A DNA stretch of 64,000 nucleotides from Pseudanabaena frigida. GTDB taxonomy: Bacteria; Cyanobacteriota; Cyanobacteriia; Pseudanabaenales; Pseudanabaenaceae. How positions within the stretch are numbered: the stretch's first letter is position 1; each line of letters opens with the position of its first letter. This document shows, piece by piece, positions 50,730 through 58,814 of this stretch. The stretch lies in contig QBML01000005.1 in the NCBI GenBank assembly GCA_003242085.1, positions 1-64,000 on the forward strand, given 5' to 3'. Under the pieces are notes generated by a model that searched no databases, had not been told where the DNA came from, and saw only the letters and a list, made by a program, of their open reading frames with translations. The position numbers were made by a program, and so were the translations under genes.

Positions 50730-51296
50730 TTATTCTAGCATTAGCATCTGGCGAGCCAAGGTTTGAAAAACTTCATCTACGCCTTCTCCTGTTTTAGCAG
50801 ATGTTCCTTTTACTGACACTTTTAGACTATCTAACTCAAGACAAATATATTGAAAAAGTTTATCTCTTTCATGGCTTTCTATTAAATCGACTTTGTTCAA
50901 AGCAATAATTGAGCTTGATTTGGGATTAATTGATTGAAAAAGTTGGATATGATTTTTGAGGTTTTGCATACTTGATTGTCTCGTGACATCACCAACTATT
51001 AACGCTCCCTTCGCTCCTTGCAAGTAACTAGGAGCAATTCCTTTAAAGCGCGTACTTCCCTCAATATCCCAAATTATTAGTTGTAATTGTTTGGATTCTG
51101 TTGTAGAAATATTTGCTGTATTTTCACCTAAATCGGGAATATCTACTAGTTTTCGTGAGATTTTTACACCAACTGTTGACAAATATTTGTCACTGAATTG
51201 ACGATCGACAAACTGACGAATTAGGCTAGTTTTACCAACACCAAAATCGCCAACAAGACATATTTTTTGAGAGATTACTTTGGGCAGAGAATGCAT
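50730..51296 (-). CDS. Ras-like small GTPase
   Basis: 188 residues with Rab/Ran-like sequence: G1 GDFGVGKTSLIRQF (about residues 17-30), switch I YLSTVGVKIS with the conserved Thr, G3 WDIEGSTRF (Glu-Gly in place of the usual Ala-Gly, no Gln), G4 NKVD near residue 133, G5 TSAKTGEG. No C-terminal prenylation motif, as expected in bacteria. The altered G3 suggests low intrinsic GTP hydrolysis (inference). It follows the roadblock-like/OmpA gene by 22 bases and is likely co-transcribed. GTPases of this group often pair with roadblock proteins as regulators. Confidence 0.9.
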   Translation of the reverse strand: MHSLPKVISQKICLVGDFGVGKTSLIRQFVDRQFSDKYLSTVGVKISRKLVDIPDLGENTANISTTESKQLQLIIWDIEGSTRFKGIAPSYLQGAKGALIVGDVTRQSSMQNLKNHIQLFQSINPKSSSIIALNKVDLIESHERDKLFQYICLELDSLKVSVKGTSAKTGEGVDEVFQTLARQMLMLE

Positions 51297-51318
51297 TTAA
51301 TTAGATTGTTTCGGACAT

Positions 51319-54030
51319 TTATTTCAGCGTAGGTTCAAACTCTACCCACCTCGACAGTTGATCGGAAGGTTGGTTAACTGGTGATTCTATTATTCCAGAA
51401 ATATGTAACCGATTGGCATTTACGCCCCTTTGAATTAAAGCATCCCGCACGGCTTGGCAGCGCTGCATACCTAGCTGATAGTTGATATTGCGATCGCCCA
51501 CATTATCACTTTTTGTAAAAATCTTGATATTAAAATCTGGATAAGTGTCTAAAAAAGTTTGGACTTCAACAATTTTTTCCAAATCTGTTGGTTGCAACGT
51601 AGTTGCCTTAAATGGGAAGTAAATGCGAGTTAGTAGTTTCGGTACTAGCGTCGTCGTAGCGTTAGTGACTGCTGTAACTCCAGCAATTTTGGTATAAGTC
51701 TGCGTGATTTTAGGAATCATGCTTGGCTGTTCGACTTGTCCTGTAATCGTAACTTGACCATCTTTAAACTGGCTGCTAATTTTGACCCCTGATGTATAGT
51801 TGAGTACTTTGGTGAGTCGTTGGACTTCATTCGCAACGAGAACGGGATCTGGTGGAACATTGACAGTGTAGATGTTGTTGTTGATTTTGCCGATCGCTAT
51901 TTCCGATCTTGTAGCTTCGACCACCACTTGGAGCGCGCGATTGCATAGGTATTGATTGGGCAACTTTCCTGTTAATTTGAGGCGATCGCCTTCAGCTGCA
52001 ACATTAAGTCGATAAACTGCAAGTTCAGGGGTACTGGCAAATGCTTCTAATACTTTGGCTTCGAGTTGACGATCGCGATTAGCTTGATACTGATAAATTC
52101 CGATCGGCACGCAAATTAGAGCAGCTAAAGCTAAACCAAGGAAAATCAAGGTTTTTACTGATTTTTTAGGAGATTGAGCTTTCTCAACTTCCATCAAAAC
52201 TTGCAGCTCACTTTCTACTTCGATCGGAATGACACTATGATCGCCATCAAATAGCTTGAGGCGATCGCTATAGGCTTGCACGATTCGACCAAAAATATCG
52301 CGAATTTTGTTTACCAAAGCCGCATCTGGTTCTCCTTGAATGATTACAGCAAGATAGCAATATCCTGCTACTTCTAGCAAAATTTTAGAGCCACTATAAT
52401 TAATCGCATCAAGCTCTGTTGTACTTTCCGATCGCGACATACATTCACTGGCAAAGCTACGAATAGCGGTTAACATCCCTGCGAGCATATCGGAATCAAT
52501 CGGCTCAGCTAAGGAATTGAGATCGCTTTGTTGAATATCAACCATCACTAATCCCGAAAGATTATGAATCAAAAATACGGCTTGTACTTCAAAGGGAACT
52601 GATTCTTTAAGAATTAATTCTGCTTCAGAAACACCTTGCATTTTGGCTCGGATTTTTCGTTGAAATCCTTCAACACTAAAGGTTTGTTCGACTTTTTCAT
52701 TAATCGAGCGAATTGCTTCAGCAAAATACTTAGCGATCGTATTCCCAATCACAGGATAGAGCGCATCAACCATCGAGTCTCGTTCGAGGTCAATCTGACG
52801 CTTAATTGCCGCCCCCATCTCTGGAGCAAGTGCATCAATAATTTCATCACGATCGAGGCGAATTTGTTCGCGAATTGCCGCTCCCACCTCTGGAGCGATC
52901 GCCTTAGCAATTTCTTGGGGACTATTGCGAATTTGCTCGCTAATGGCATTGGGTAAGATATCAGCGATCGCGTGGCTCATAGCAACACGATCCATCTGCG
53001 ATCGCTCAAAAATCACCTCAGCAATAATCGGCATGATTGCTTGACACATCTCTTCTCGAGACTGATTAGCCTTGAGGTTAAGTATTTCAGCAATAATTGG
53101 CAGTATAAGTTGAACTAATTGATCGGGTTCATAAATACGATGCTCAAGCTCGGCAACCCGATCTCGGACTCTCGCGATTTCAGTAGGTATATTATTTTGC
53201 TCATCCCCCATTTCTGAGAGTTTTGAGCCTAAATTGCTGAGATTGAGAGATGACATTTGCATGAGGTTCTCTAGCTCTTCAATTTTGTTCATCATCTCAG
53301 GGCTATTAACTTGCTTTTCGACGATTCCCAGCTTTTGTTCAACAGAAATTTTGAAGTTTCGGAGATCTTCTATCTCTGGGACAACCAAAATATCTTGCAA
53401 AAGATGTAATGCTTTGGCATCTTCTGATGATTCTTCGGGCAAATCTGCTGAAGATACCTTTGATATTTCCTGCAACGGTGATAGAGATATATTCTCAGTC
53501 GAAACTTGAGATTCTTTACTACCTAAAAGAAGATTCTGAATAAGATCGATCGTTTCTTCTCTTTTTTTCGTAGTTAAATATTCAGAATTATCGGAGAGAT
53601 TTAAATTCTCATCTCTAGAAGATTCACTATTGACAACCTCAATTTTACTAGCTTCAAAAGGTTGGATATCGCGTAAAAAAGGCAGTTCGTCTAACAGATT
53701 AGGAAAGGGATAATTATAGGTCGATCGCTTGTTCTCAATATCTTCTACAGTTGCTTTGTCTGATAATTCTTTCTCAATTTCCACTAATTTTGGTTTAGCT
53801 TTGAATTCTTTATTCTTAGGGGCAATATCTCTAGAAAAAGATTGAGGATTTGGTGGTGTGACGTTTCGTGCTACTTCATTAGCTTCAGCAGAGGAAGTGA
53901 CTATCGGTTCCCCATTTTCGGTATTTTTAGAATTATCTGATTCAATAATTTTTAGATCGGAAAGCAAGATGATCAATTTCTCAACATCGCTGAGAGCTTG
54001 GTTATTAGAATTGCTTTTTCTCTCCGACAT
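51319..54030 (-). CDS. Roadblock-like / BON / OmpA-domain membrane protein
   Basis: 903 residues. Residues 1-250 are low-complexity and acidic, a cytosolic tail. Residues 290-440 have 30-36-residue repeats (APEVGAAIREQIRLDRDEII) ending in DALYPVIGNTIAKYFAEAIR. About 455-610 is a roadblock/longin-like domain (AVFLIHNLSGLVMVDIQQ ... KILLEVAGYCYLAVIIQGEP). A membrane helix at about 628-648 follows, then BON-like repeats (AEGDRLKLTGKLPNQYLCNR and KDGQVTITGQVEQPSMIPKI) and a C-terminal OmpA peptidoglycan-binding domain (IYFPFKATTLQPTDLEKI ... RCQAVRDALIQRGVNANRL). It therefore could link a cytosolic GTPase to the cell wall. The neighbouring GTPase is the obvious partner. Confidence 0.85.
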   Translation of the reverse strand: MSERKSNSNNQALSDVEKLIILLSDLKIIESDNSKNTENGEPIVTSSAEANEVARNVTPPNPQSFSRDIAPKNKEFKAKPKLVEIEKELSDKATVEDIENKRSTYNYPFPNLLDELPFLRDIQPFEASKIEVVNSESSRDENLNLSDNSEYLTTKKREETIDLIQNLLLGSKESQVSTENISLSPLQEISKVSSADLPEESSEDAKALHLLQDILVVPEIEDLRNFKISVEQKLGIVEKQVNSPEMMNKIEELENLMQMSSLNLSNLGSKLSEMGDEQNNIPTEIARVRDRVAELEHRIYEPDQLVQLILPIIAEILNLKANQSREEMCQAIMPIIAEVIFERSQMDRVAMSHAIADILPNAISEQIRNSPQEIAKAIAPEVGAAIREQIRLDRDEIIDALAPEMGAAIKRQIDLERDSMVDALYPVIGNTIAKYFAEAIRSINEKVEQTFSVEGFQRKIRAKMQGVSEAELILKESVPFEVQAVFLIHNLSGLVMVDIQQSDLNSLAEPIDSDMLAGMLTAIRSFASECMSRSESTTELDAINYSGSKILLEVAGYCYLAVIIQGEPDAALVNKIRDIFGRIVQAYSDRLKLFDGDHSVIPIEVESELQVLMEVEKAQSPKKSVKTLIFLGLALAALICVPIGIYQYQANRDRQLEAKVLEAFASTPELAVYRLNVAAEGDRLKLTGKLPNQYLCNRALQVVVEATRSEIAIGKINNNIYTVNVPPDPVLVANEVQRLTKVLNYTSGVKISSQFKDGQVTITGQVEQPSMIPKITQTYTKIAGVTAVTNATTTLVPKLLTRIYFPFKATTLQPTDLEKIVEVQTFLDTYPDFNIKIFTKSDNVGDRNINYQLGMQRCQAVRDALIQRGVNANRLHISGIIESPVNQPSDQLSRWVEFEPTLK

Positions 54031-54077
54031 ACTATTTCGCGTAATGATAGCTGCATATACTATAACGTTTTGCCATC

Positions 54078-54108
54078 AGAAAGGGCAGCGCAAAGCGCTA
54101 CCTTTTCT
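54078..54108. terminator. Hairpin within the GTPase cluster
   Basis: AGAAAGG..AGCGC / GCGCT..CCTTTTCT around AAA with an internal two-base mismatch, between the coiled-coil gene and the OmpA gene. It may lower downstream expression. Confidence 0.6.
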
Positions 54109-54116
54109 AGCAGAAT

Positions 54117-54815
54117 TTACAGCTTAGACTTGGAGCGCGTTGTCGTTTTAGTTGTGGTACTGGTTGGTTGTGTATCCGTAGCAAACGAAGTGGAACGCTC
54201 AGTCTTTGGTTCAGAGCCCAGTATATTAACTTGCTCGTACTTCTCTTCCGCCCGTTCTTCAGCCGCTTCACGCAGTTCTGGCACAAACTCAGAACCCTTG
54301 AGCCTCATGCCTAACTCAAATAGCAACTCTGCCATATCGTCCTTAGAAATTTTGTCTTCACGAAGAATCGAGAAATGACGGTCTAACTCTTCTAAAACTA
54401 GCGATCGCAGTTCGCGGTTATCATTTTGGAGGCTGTCTCTAGTTTGAGCAAGTTCTTCACGCAGAGAGAGTCTTTGGGCTTCAACGGCCTCATCGAGAGT
54501 CTCGATGCTATTGGTAAACTTACGATTAATACGATCGAACTGTTGGCGCAGATCGGCTGCTTCTTCCTGAGTTGACGCACTAATAGTTTTTAGGCGCTTA
54601 TCAATTGACTCAACCGCTGTGCGTAATTCGATCGCTAAAACCGATTTTAATTCGTTAAGGCGATCGCGGACATCCTGCTGAATCGCGGAAATATCGGATT
54701 CTGCCTTATCTAGCCGACTGGTGTACTCGCGCAAATGTGCGCCGAAAATGATATCGCGAATTTGATCGATATTGCCTAAGCGTTCGCGGATTTCATCTCT
54801 GGTGATTTCACCCAT
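54117..54815 (-). CDS. Coiled-coil protein of the GTPase/OmpA cluster
   Basis: 232 residues, mostly one long helix (residues 25-165; KAESDISAIQQDVRDRLNELK ... FDRINRKFTNSIETLDEA), then a basic Ser/Thr-rich tail (TSTTTKTTTRSKSKL). No signal peptide or membrane helix. The start at ATG 54815 has AAGAGG about eight bases before it. It is the first gene of the leftward cluster. The family is not recognised by name, though similar proteins with ERLGNIDQIRDIIFG openings occur beside OmpA genes in cyanobacteria as far as I recall. A scaffolding function is inferred only from shape. Confidence 0.7.
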   Translation of the reverse strand: MGEITRDEIRERLGNIDQIRDIIFGAHLREYTSRLDKAESDISAIQQDVRDRLNELKSVLAIELRTAVESIDKRLKTISASTQEEAADLRQQFDRINRKFTNSIETLDEAVEAQRLSLREELAQTRDSLQNDNRELRSLVLEELDRHFSILREDKISKDDMAELLFELGMRLKGSEFVPELREAAEERAEEKYEQVNILGSEPKTERSTSFATDTQPTSTTTKTTTRSKSKL

Positions 54816-55124
54816 TGGATTACCTCTTGGAATGATTAAGTATTAGCCTTAGAGCTGTGTATATTCTGGCGATCGCCAATAAAAATAACCATAGCAAAGT
54901 CTTGCCATTTTTGCTGTATATAGAAATTTACGTTATGGCAATAAAATAATTCAGTCAAAGCTTTACCGAGCAAGGATTTTAATAAATTATTTTGACAATA
55001 ATCACCTAAAAAAAGTAAAGGCTGTCAAACGAGAAAATAGACTTCGTTTTTATTTCTACTTTTAGCGGTAATTGGGTAATATAAACACAGCAATGCTAAT
55101 TTGCGCTGCAACCATTGACAACAT
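54816..55124. promoter_or_regulatory. Divergent promoter region
   Basis: A 309-base AT-rich spacer between the coiled-coil gene and the UbiB-family gene, oppositely oriented. No ORF, repeat or RNA gene is visible. It presumably holds both promoters. Confidence 0.45.
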
Positions 55125-56819
55125 ATGTCTGCGATCGCCCAATTACCGACCCAAAAGCTACGCTGGCAGAAGAACAAAAGCTCTTCACTTGCCCGTCAAC
55201 GTGAAGTATTTTTAGCCACCTTTACATTTCTGTTTTTTATATGGTGGGATAAGTTCTGGCAAAACGACACATCCTATACTCGTAACAAAAGAGCAGAATG
55301 GCTAGTACGCAACATGCTCGAACTGGGGCCAACATTTATCAAAATTGGTCAATCACTCTCCACCCGTGTCGATCTTTTACCTCCTGAATACATCAGTAAT
55401 CTGGCACAACTTCAAGACAAAGTGCCAGCTTTTAGCGCCAAAGAAGCGAGAGAAATCATTGAACTCGAACTTGGGAAGTCTCTCTATAATATCTATCGCG
55501 ATTTTGATGAAACTCCGCTCGCGGCGGCTAGCCTCGGACAAGTTCATCGTGCCACTTTGTATTCAGGTGAAGATGTAGTTGTAAAAGTCCAACGCCCAGG
55601 ATTAAAAAGACTGTTCGATTTGGATTTACTCGCTGTTGGGAAACTTCTTAGAGTCTTTCGCCGCTATTTTAGTTGGACGCGTAAGTATAATCTCGAAGGA
55701 ATTTATAGCGAGTTTTTCACAATTCTCTATCAGGAAATTGATTATGCGATCGAAGGCAGTAATGCCGATCGCTTCCGCAAAAATTTTGAAGGCTATCCAC
55801 GGATAGTTGTCCCAAAGGTGTATTGGGAATATTCCACTTCTATGGTTTTGACCTTAGAATACGTGCCTGGCATCAAAATTGACGATCGCCAAGCTCTCGA
55901 AGCCTGTGGATTGAATCCTAAAGAAATTAATCAATTAGGAATTTGTTGCTATCTCAAACAACTACTACAGGATGGATTTTTCCACGCCGATCCGCACCCT
56001 GGCAATTTAGCTGTGAATCCTAGTGGAAGTTTAATCTTCTATGACTATGGAATGATGGCTGAAGTCAAGACTATGGCAAAGGATCAGATGGTAAAAACCT
56101 TCTTTGCCGTACTGCGAAAAGATACCAATGAAGTGGTTGACACTTTGATGAGCATGGGTTTCATCGAGCCGATTGCGGATATGAGCCCTGTGAAGCGGAT
56201 GTTAAAATTTGTCTTAGATCGCTTTACCGAAAGACCTGTAAACATCTATGAGTTTGAACAAATCAAAGGAGAAGTAGTCGCAATTTTTGAGAAACAACCC
56301 TTCCGTTTACCTCCACAAATGACCTACCTTCTCAAATCTCTAACTACTCTCGATGGTATCGCCAGAATTCTCGATCCAGAATACAACTTCACTACTGCGG
56401 CTCAGCCCTTTGTGAAGAGTATTGTGCTAACTAGAGGTCGCGGTAATACGTTAGGAGCTTTGGCTCAGCAAGCAAAGGATTTCCTCGTCTATCAACTCAA
56501 TAAGCCCAGTCGGATGGAAATTTTGCTAGAACGTTTGGAAGAGCGGATCGAACGTGGCGAGTTGATGATTCAGGTCAAGTCTTCAGAAAGCGATCGCACG
56601 CTCAAGCGGATTAATATTGCGGTTAAAGCTCTAATTTATGCCTGTTTAACTGGCTTCCTAGTCCTATCAGGAGCAGTTTTATTAATCGGTACAAATGGAG
56701 TCCATACAGGTTGGGCGATCGCGATCTTTGTTGCCGCAAGTTTCTCTGGTCTTTGGCTAATTCGCGCTCTAGTCCAGCTCTCAATCCGCGAGAAAATTGA
56801 TAACATTGCCGAGCAATAA
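55125..56819 (+). CDS. UbiB/AarF/ABC1-family atypical kinase
   Basis: 564 residues. The UbiB fold starts with LGPTFIKIGQSLSTRVDLLP (the KxGQ motif, about residues 67-86), an Ala-rich loop AAASLGQVHRA in place of the Gly-rich loop, the Lys in VVVKVQRPG, the ExD region EIDYAIEGSNADRF, the catalytic HADPHPGNLAV near residue 287, and the DFG equivalent YDYGM. Two membrane helices end the protein (about 510-555). Plant and cyanobacterial members act in prenyl-quinone homeostasis at thylakoids or plastoglobules, which is family knowledge. It is divergent from the coiled-coil gene. Confidence 0.93.
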   Translation: MSAIAQLPTQKLRWQKNKSSSLARQREVFLATFTFLFFIWWDKFWQNDTSYTRNKRAEWLVRNMLELGPTFIKIGQSLSTRVDLLPPEYISNLAQLQDKVPAFSAKEAREIIELELGKSLYNIYRDFDETPLAAASLGQVHRATLYSGEDVVVKVQRPGLKRLFDLDLLAVGKLLRVFRRYFSWTRKYNLEGIYSEFFTILYQEIDYAIEGSNADRFRKNFEGYPRIVVPKVYWEYSTSMVLTLEYVPGIKIDDRQALEACGLNPKEINQLGICCYLKQLLQDGFFHADPHPGNLAVNPSGSLIFYDYGMMAEVKTMAKDQMVKTFFAVLRKDTNEVVDTLMSMGFIEPIADMSPVKRMLKFVLDRFTERPVNIYEFEQIKGEVVAIFEKQPFRLPPQMTYLLKSLTTLDGIARILDPEYNFTTAAQPFVKSIVLTRGRGNTLGALAQQAKDFLVYQLNKPSRMEILLERLEERIERGELMIQVKSSESDRTLKRINIAVKALIYACLTGFLVLSGAVLLIGTNGVHTGWAIAIFVAASFSGLWLIRALVQLSIREKIDNIAEQ

Positions 56820-56825
56820 AGCATT

Positions 56826-56951
56826 ATGAACGATGCAGAATTATTGGCAATAATGATACAAGCTGAGCGAGATCGCTGGACAGAACTCGATTTTTCGGGC
56901 AACGATCTGGAAGCATTGCCAATCGCAATTGGACGATCGCAAAATACATAG
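56826..56951 (+). pseudogene. N-terminal remnant of an LRR-Roc gene
   Basis: The 41 codons MNDAELLAIMIQAERDRW... closely match the first 41 of the LRR-Roc-COR-CHAT protein at 58815 (MTDAELLAIIAQAEREGW...), including ELDxSGNDLExLPxxIGR. After GRSQNT the frame stops. It is a truncated second copy of the same gene head, seven bases after the UbiB-family gene. Confidence 0.75.
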
Positions 56952-56973
56952 CACTAAGTGCTATAGTAAAGTG

Positions 56974-57374
56974 ATGAGGATCTATAAAACTCGTTGGTTC
57001 GACCGTTGGGCGCGGAAGCAGGGGCTAAATAATCTTAGTCTATGTTTAGCTGTGCAAGAAATGATGGAAGGGCTATATGAGGCAGATCTGGGTGGTGGAT
57101 TAATCAAGAAACGAGTTGCACGAACTGGACAGGGTAAAAGTGGAGGTTTTCGAACATTAGTTGCTACAAATAGAGGCGATCGCTGGATTTTTGTATTTGG
57201 TTTTGCTTTGGTTTTGCTAAGAGCGATCGCGCCAATATCAATAAACAGGAAGAGGAAGCTTTGAAGAAATTGTCTAATCATCTTCTGACATTATCAGTAG
57301 AGGATTTGGCTATTGCTCAGCGTAATGATGAATTAATAGAGGTAATTTGTGATGAAGAAATCAGTAATTCTTGA
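56974..57374 (+). pseudogene. RelE/ParE-type toxin gene with frameshift
   Basis: From ATG 56974 the frame encodes MRIYKTRWFDRWARKQGLN ... KKRVARTGQGKSGGFRTLV ... IFVFGFA, the pattern of the RelE/HigB-like toxin family with a GxGxSGGxR-type core. At 57197-57218 the 11-base string TTGGTTTTGCT is tandemly duplicated; removing one copy restores AKSDRANINKQEEEALKKL..., which continues to TGA at 57372-57374 and overlaps the antitoxin start as in intact family operons. The present frame instead ends at 57264 with a scrambled tail. The toxin is therefore probably inactive. Restored length about 129 residues. Confidence 0.8.
57197..57218 (+). repeat. 11-bp tandem duplication
   Basis: TTGGTTTTGCT is present twice, with no base between the copies, inside the toxin gene. 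It shifts the frame by two. Confidence 0.9.
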
Positions 57375-57663
57375 AGCGGTGCATGAAACTGCTAAGGGGC
57401 TACATCAGGCTGGCGTGATGGATCAAGTTACTTTACGCGAGTTCGATCGCTTGTGTTTGCCGCCAGTGGAACCGTTACAGCCTGAGCAAATCAGGCAAAT
57501 TCGAGAAGCTTGTCGTGTGAGTCAGGCAGTGTTTGCATCTTTGCTAAATACGAGTGTGTCAACGGTACAGAAGTGGGAAATCGGACAGAAACGCCCAAGT
57601 GGAACTGCGCTAAAGTTGTTACATCTAGTCAAAAATCGCGGTTTAGAAATCATCACTTTTTAG
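57352..57663 (+). CDS. XRE-family antitoxin
   Basis: 103 residues from ATG 57352 (a GTG three bases earlier is also possible). A HigA-like layout: an N-terminal region KKSVILEAVHETAKGLHQAG, then a helix-turn-helix from about residue 45 (LQPEQIRQIREACRVSQAVFASLLNTS, with VSTVQKWEIGQKRPSG as recognition helix and turn). It overlaps the end of the restored toxin frame, the usual toxin-first order of this family. It represses its own operon by family knowledge. The frame is intact although the partner toxin is not. Confidence 0.88.
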   Translation: MKKSVILEAVHETAKGLHQAGVMDQVTLREFDRLCLPPVEPLQPEQIRQIREACRVSQAVFASLLNTSVSTVQKWEIGQKRPSGTALKLLHLVKNRGLEIITF

Positions 57664-57735
57664 TTTTCCCTTTACAAAGCGATCGCCTATCTAAAAACCT
57701 TGTAAAATATAGTTAGTTCGTGATTACCTGAAACT

Positions 57736-58032
57736 ATGAGTATTACCGCAACAATTTATCCTTATATTGCTACTAGTGCTGAGATTGCGGGTGGTGCGCC
57801 AATTATTGAAGGTACGAGGGTAACGGTGCGGCGGATTGCTGGATATTATCAGATGGGGATGAATGTGGATGAAATTTTAAGTGTGCTTTCTCACTTGCGA
57901 CCTTCTCAGGTACATTCGGCACTTGCCTATTATTTCGACCATCAAGAGGAAATTGAAAAGGATTTGGAAGAGTCTTCTAATATCGAGTATTGGAAGAGTC
58001 AAGCGTTAGTTCATCCTAAAGCGGGTCGTTAA
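57736..58032 (+). CDS. DUF433 protein (first copy)
   Basis: 98 residues with the DUF433 pattern: GGAPIIEGTRVTVRRIAGYYQMGMNVDEILSVL, then LRPSQVHSALAYYFDHQEEIE. DUF433 is a short winged-helix-like domain that is usually the antitoxin-type partner of DUF5615 PIN-like proteins. Here it is followed by a second DUF433 gene and one DUF5615 gene, so the single toxin may have two possible partners. ATG 57736; weak ribosome binding site. Confidence 0.88.
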   Translation: MSITATIYPYIATSAEIAGGAPIIEGTRVTVRRIAGYYQMGMNVDEILSVLSHLRPSQVHSALAYYFDHQEEIEKDLEESSNIEYWKSQALVHPKAGR

Positions 58033-58077
58033 AGATGGCTATTGTTAAATACTACAAAATTAGGATCAGATAAAATA

Positions 58078-58410
58078 ATGAAAGTTACACTCGATCGCTA
58101 TATTGAGATTACGCCTGATATTCGTGGAGGTAAGCCGCGCATTGCTGGTAGACGCATTACGGTTGCAGATGTGGCGATCGCTTATTTACGATTAGGACAG
58201 TCACTCGAAGAAGTTGCGGCGGAGTATGACCTCACTTTGTCGGAAGTGTATGCAGCGATGTCATTTTATTATGATAACAAAGTGGCGATCGATGAGAGCA
58301 TTCAAGCTTCAGAGACTTTTGCGGATTCCCTACGTTCGCTTTATCCTTCTCTTTTGCAAGAAAAAATCAAGATGTTAAAGGATGTCAGAACGAATTCGCT
58401 ACCATCTTGA
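58078..58410 (+). CDS. DUF433 protein (second copy), antitoxin-type partner
   Basis: 110 residues from ATG 58078 (MKVTLDRYIEITPDIRGGKPRIAGRRITVADV). DUF433 core as in the first copy, but with a longer C-terminal tail (QASETFADSLRSLYPSLLQEKIKMLKDVR). Its end overlaps the start of the DUF5615 gene by 29 bases, which supports translational coupling and identifies it as the cognate partner. The first copy is only loosely similar, so this is not a recent tandem duplicate. Confidence 0.88.
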   Translation: MKVTLDRYIEITPDIRGGKPRIAGRRITVADVAIAYLRLGQSLEEVAAEYDLTLSEVYAAMSFYYDNKVAIDESIQASETFADSLRSLYPSLLQEKIKMLKDVRTNSLPS

Positions 58411-58717
58411 TGAAAACGTCAGCTTTGCGATCGCTCAAGGATTAAGACGTGCTGGGATTGATGTAACTATTCCACGCGAAGTAGGTTTGATTGGCAAAAG
58501 TGATATGGAGCATTTGGTATTTGCGAATGCTGAGAAGAGGGTTCTGCTTACCCATGATGATGATTTGTTAGTTTTGGCGCATCGTGGCTGTGAGCATTAT
58601 GGAATTACCTATTGTCGTAAAGAGGCAAGATCTACAGGTCAAATTATCCGATTGTTGATTTTGCTGTATGAGGTTGCATTAGCTGATGAAATGCAAGGAA
58701 AAATTGAGTATTTATAG
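58382..58717 (+). CDS. DUF5615 PIN-like protein, probable toxin
   Basis: 111 residues with the compact PIN-like fold: YHLDENVSFAIAQGLRRAGID (first Asp of the acidic site), GLIGKSDMEHLVFANAEKRVLLTHDDDLL (second acidic cluster) and a C-terminal helix. DUF5615 proteins are predicted nucleases paired with DUF433 proteins in toxin-antitoxin-like modules. The ATG at 58382 lies inside the preceding gene. The acidic residues appear intact, so the protein may be active. Confidence 0.88.
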   Translation: MSERIRYHLDENVSFAIAQGLRRAGIDVTIPREVGLIGKSDMEHLVFANAEKRVLLTHDDDLLVLAHRGCEHYGITYCRKEARSTGQIIRLLILLYEVALADEMQGKIEYL

Positions 58718-58814
58718 CCCTTTCGTATTTTTGAACAACAATCACTATAAATTTAGTCAATAACATCAAAACCAAATTTTTTTCCTTTTTACTTTCTACT
58801 TTTTCCTTGAATTT

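Noticed and set aside
58382-58410. Overlap of the DUF433 and DUF5615 genes as a possible fusion or frameshift
   Set aside because: Both frames have complete domain sequences and normal ends; a short overlap is usual for such pairs.
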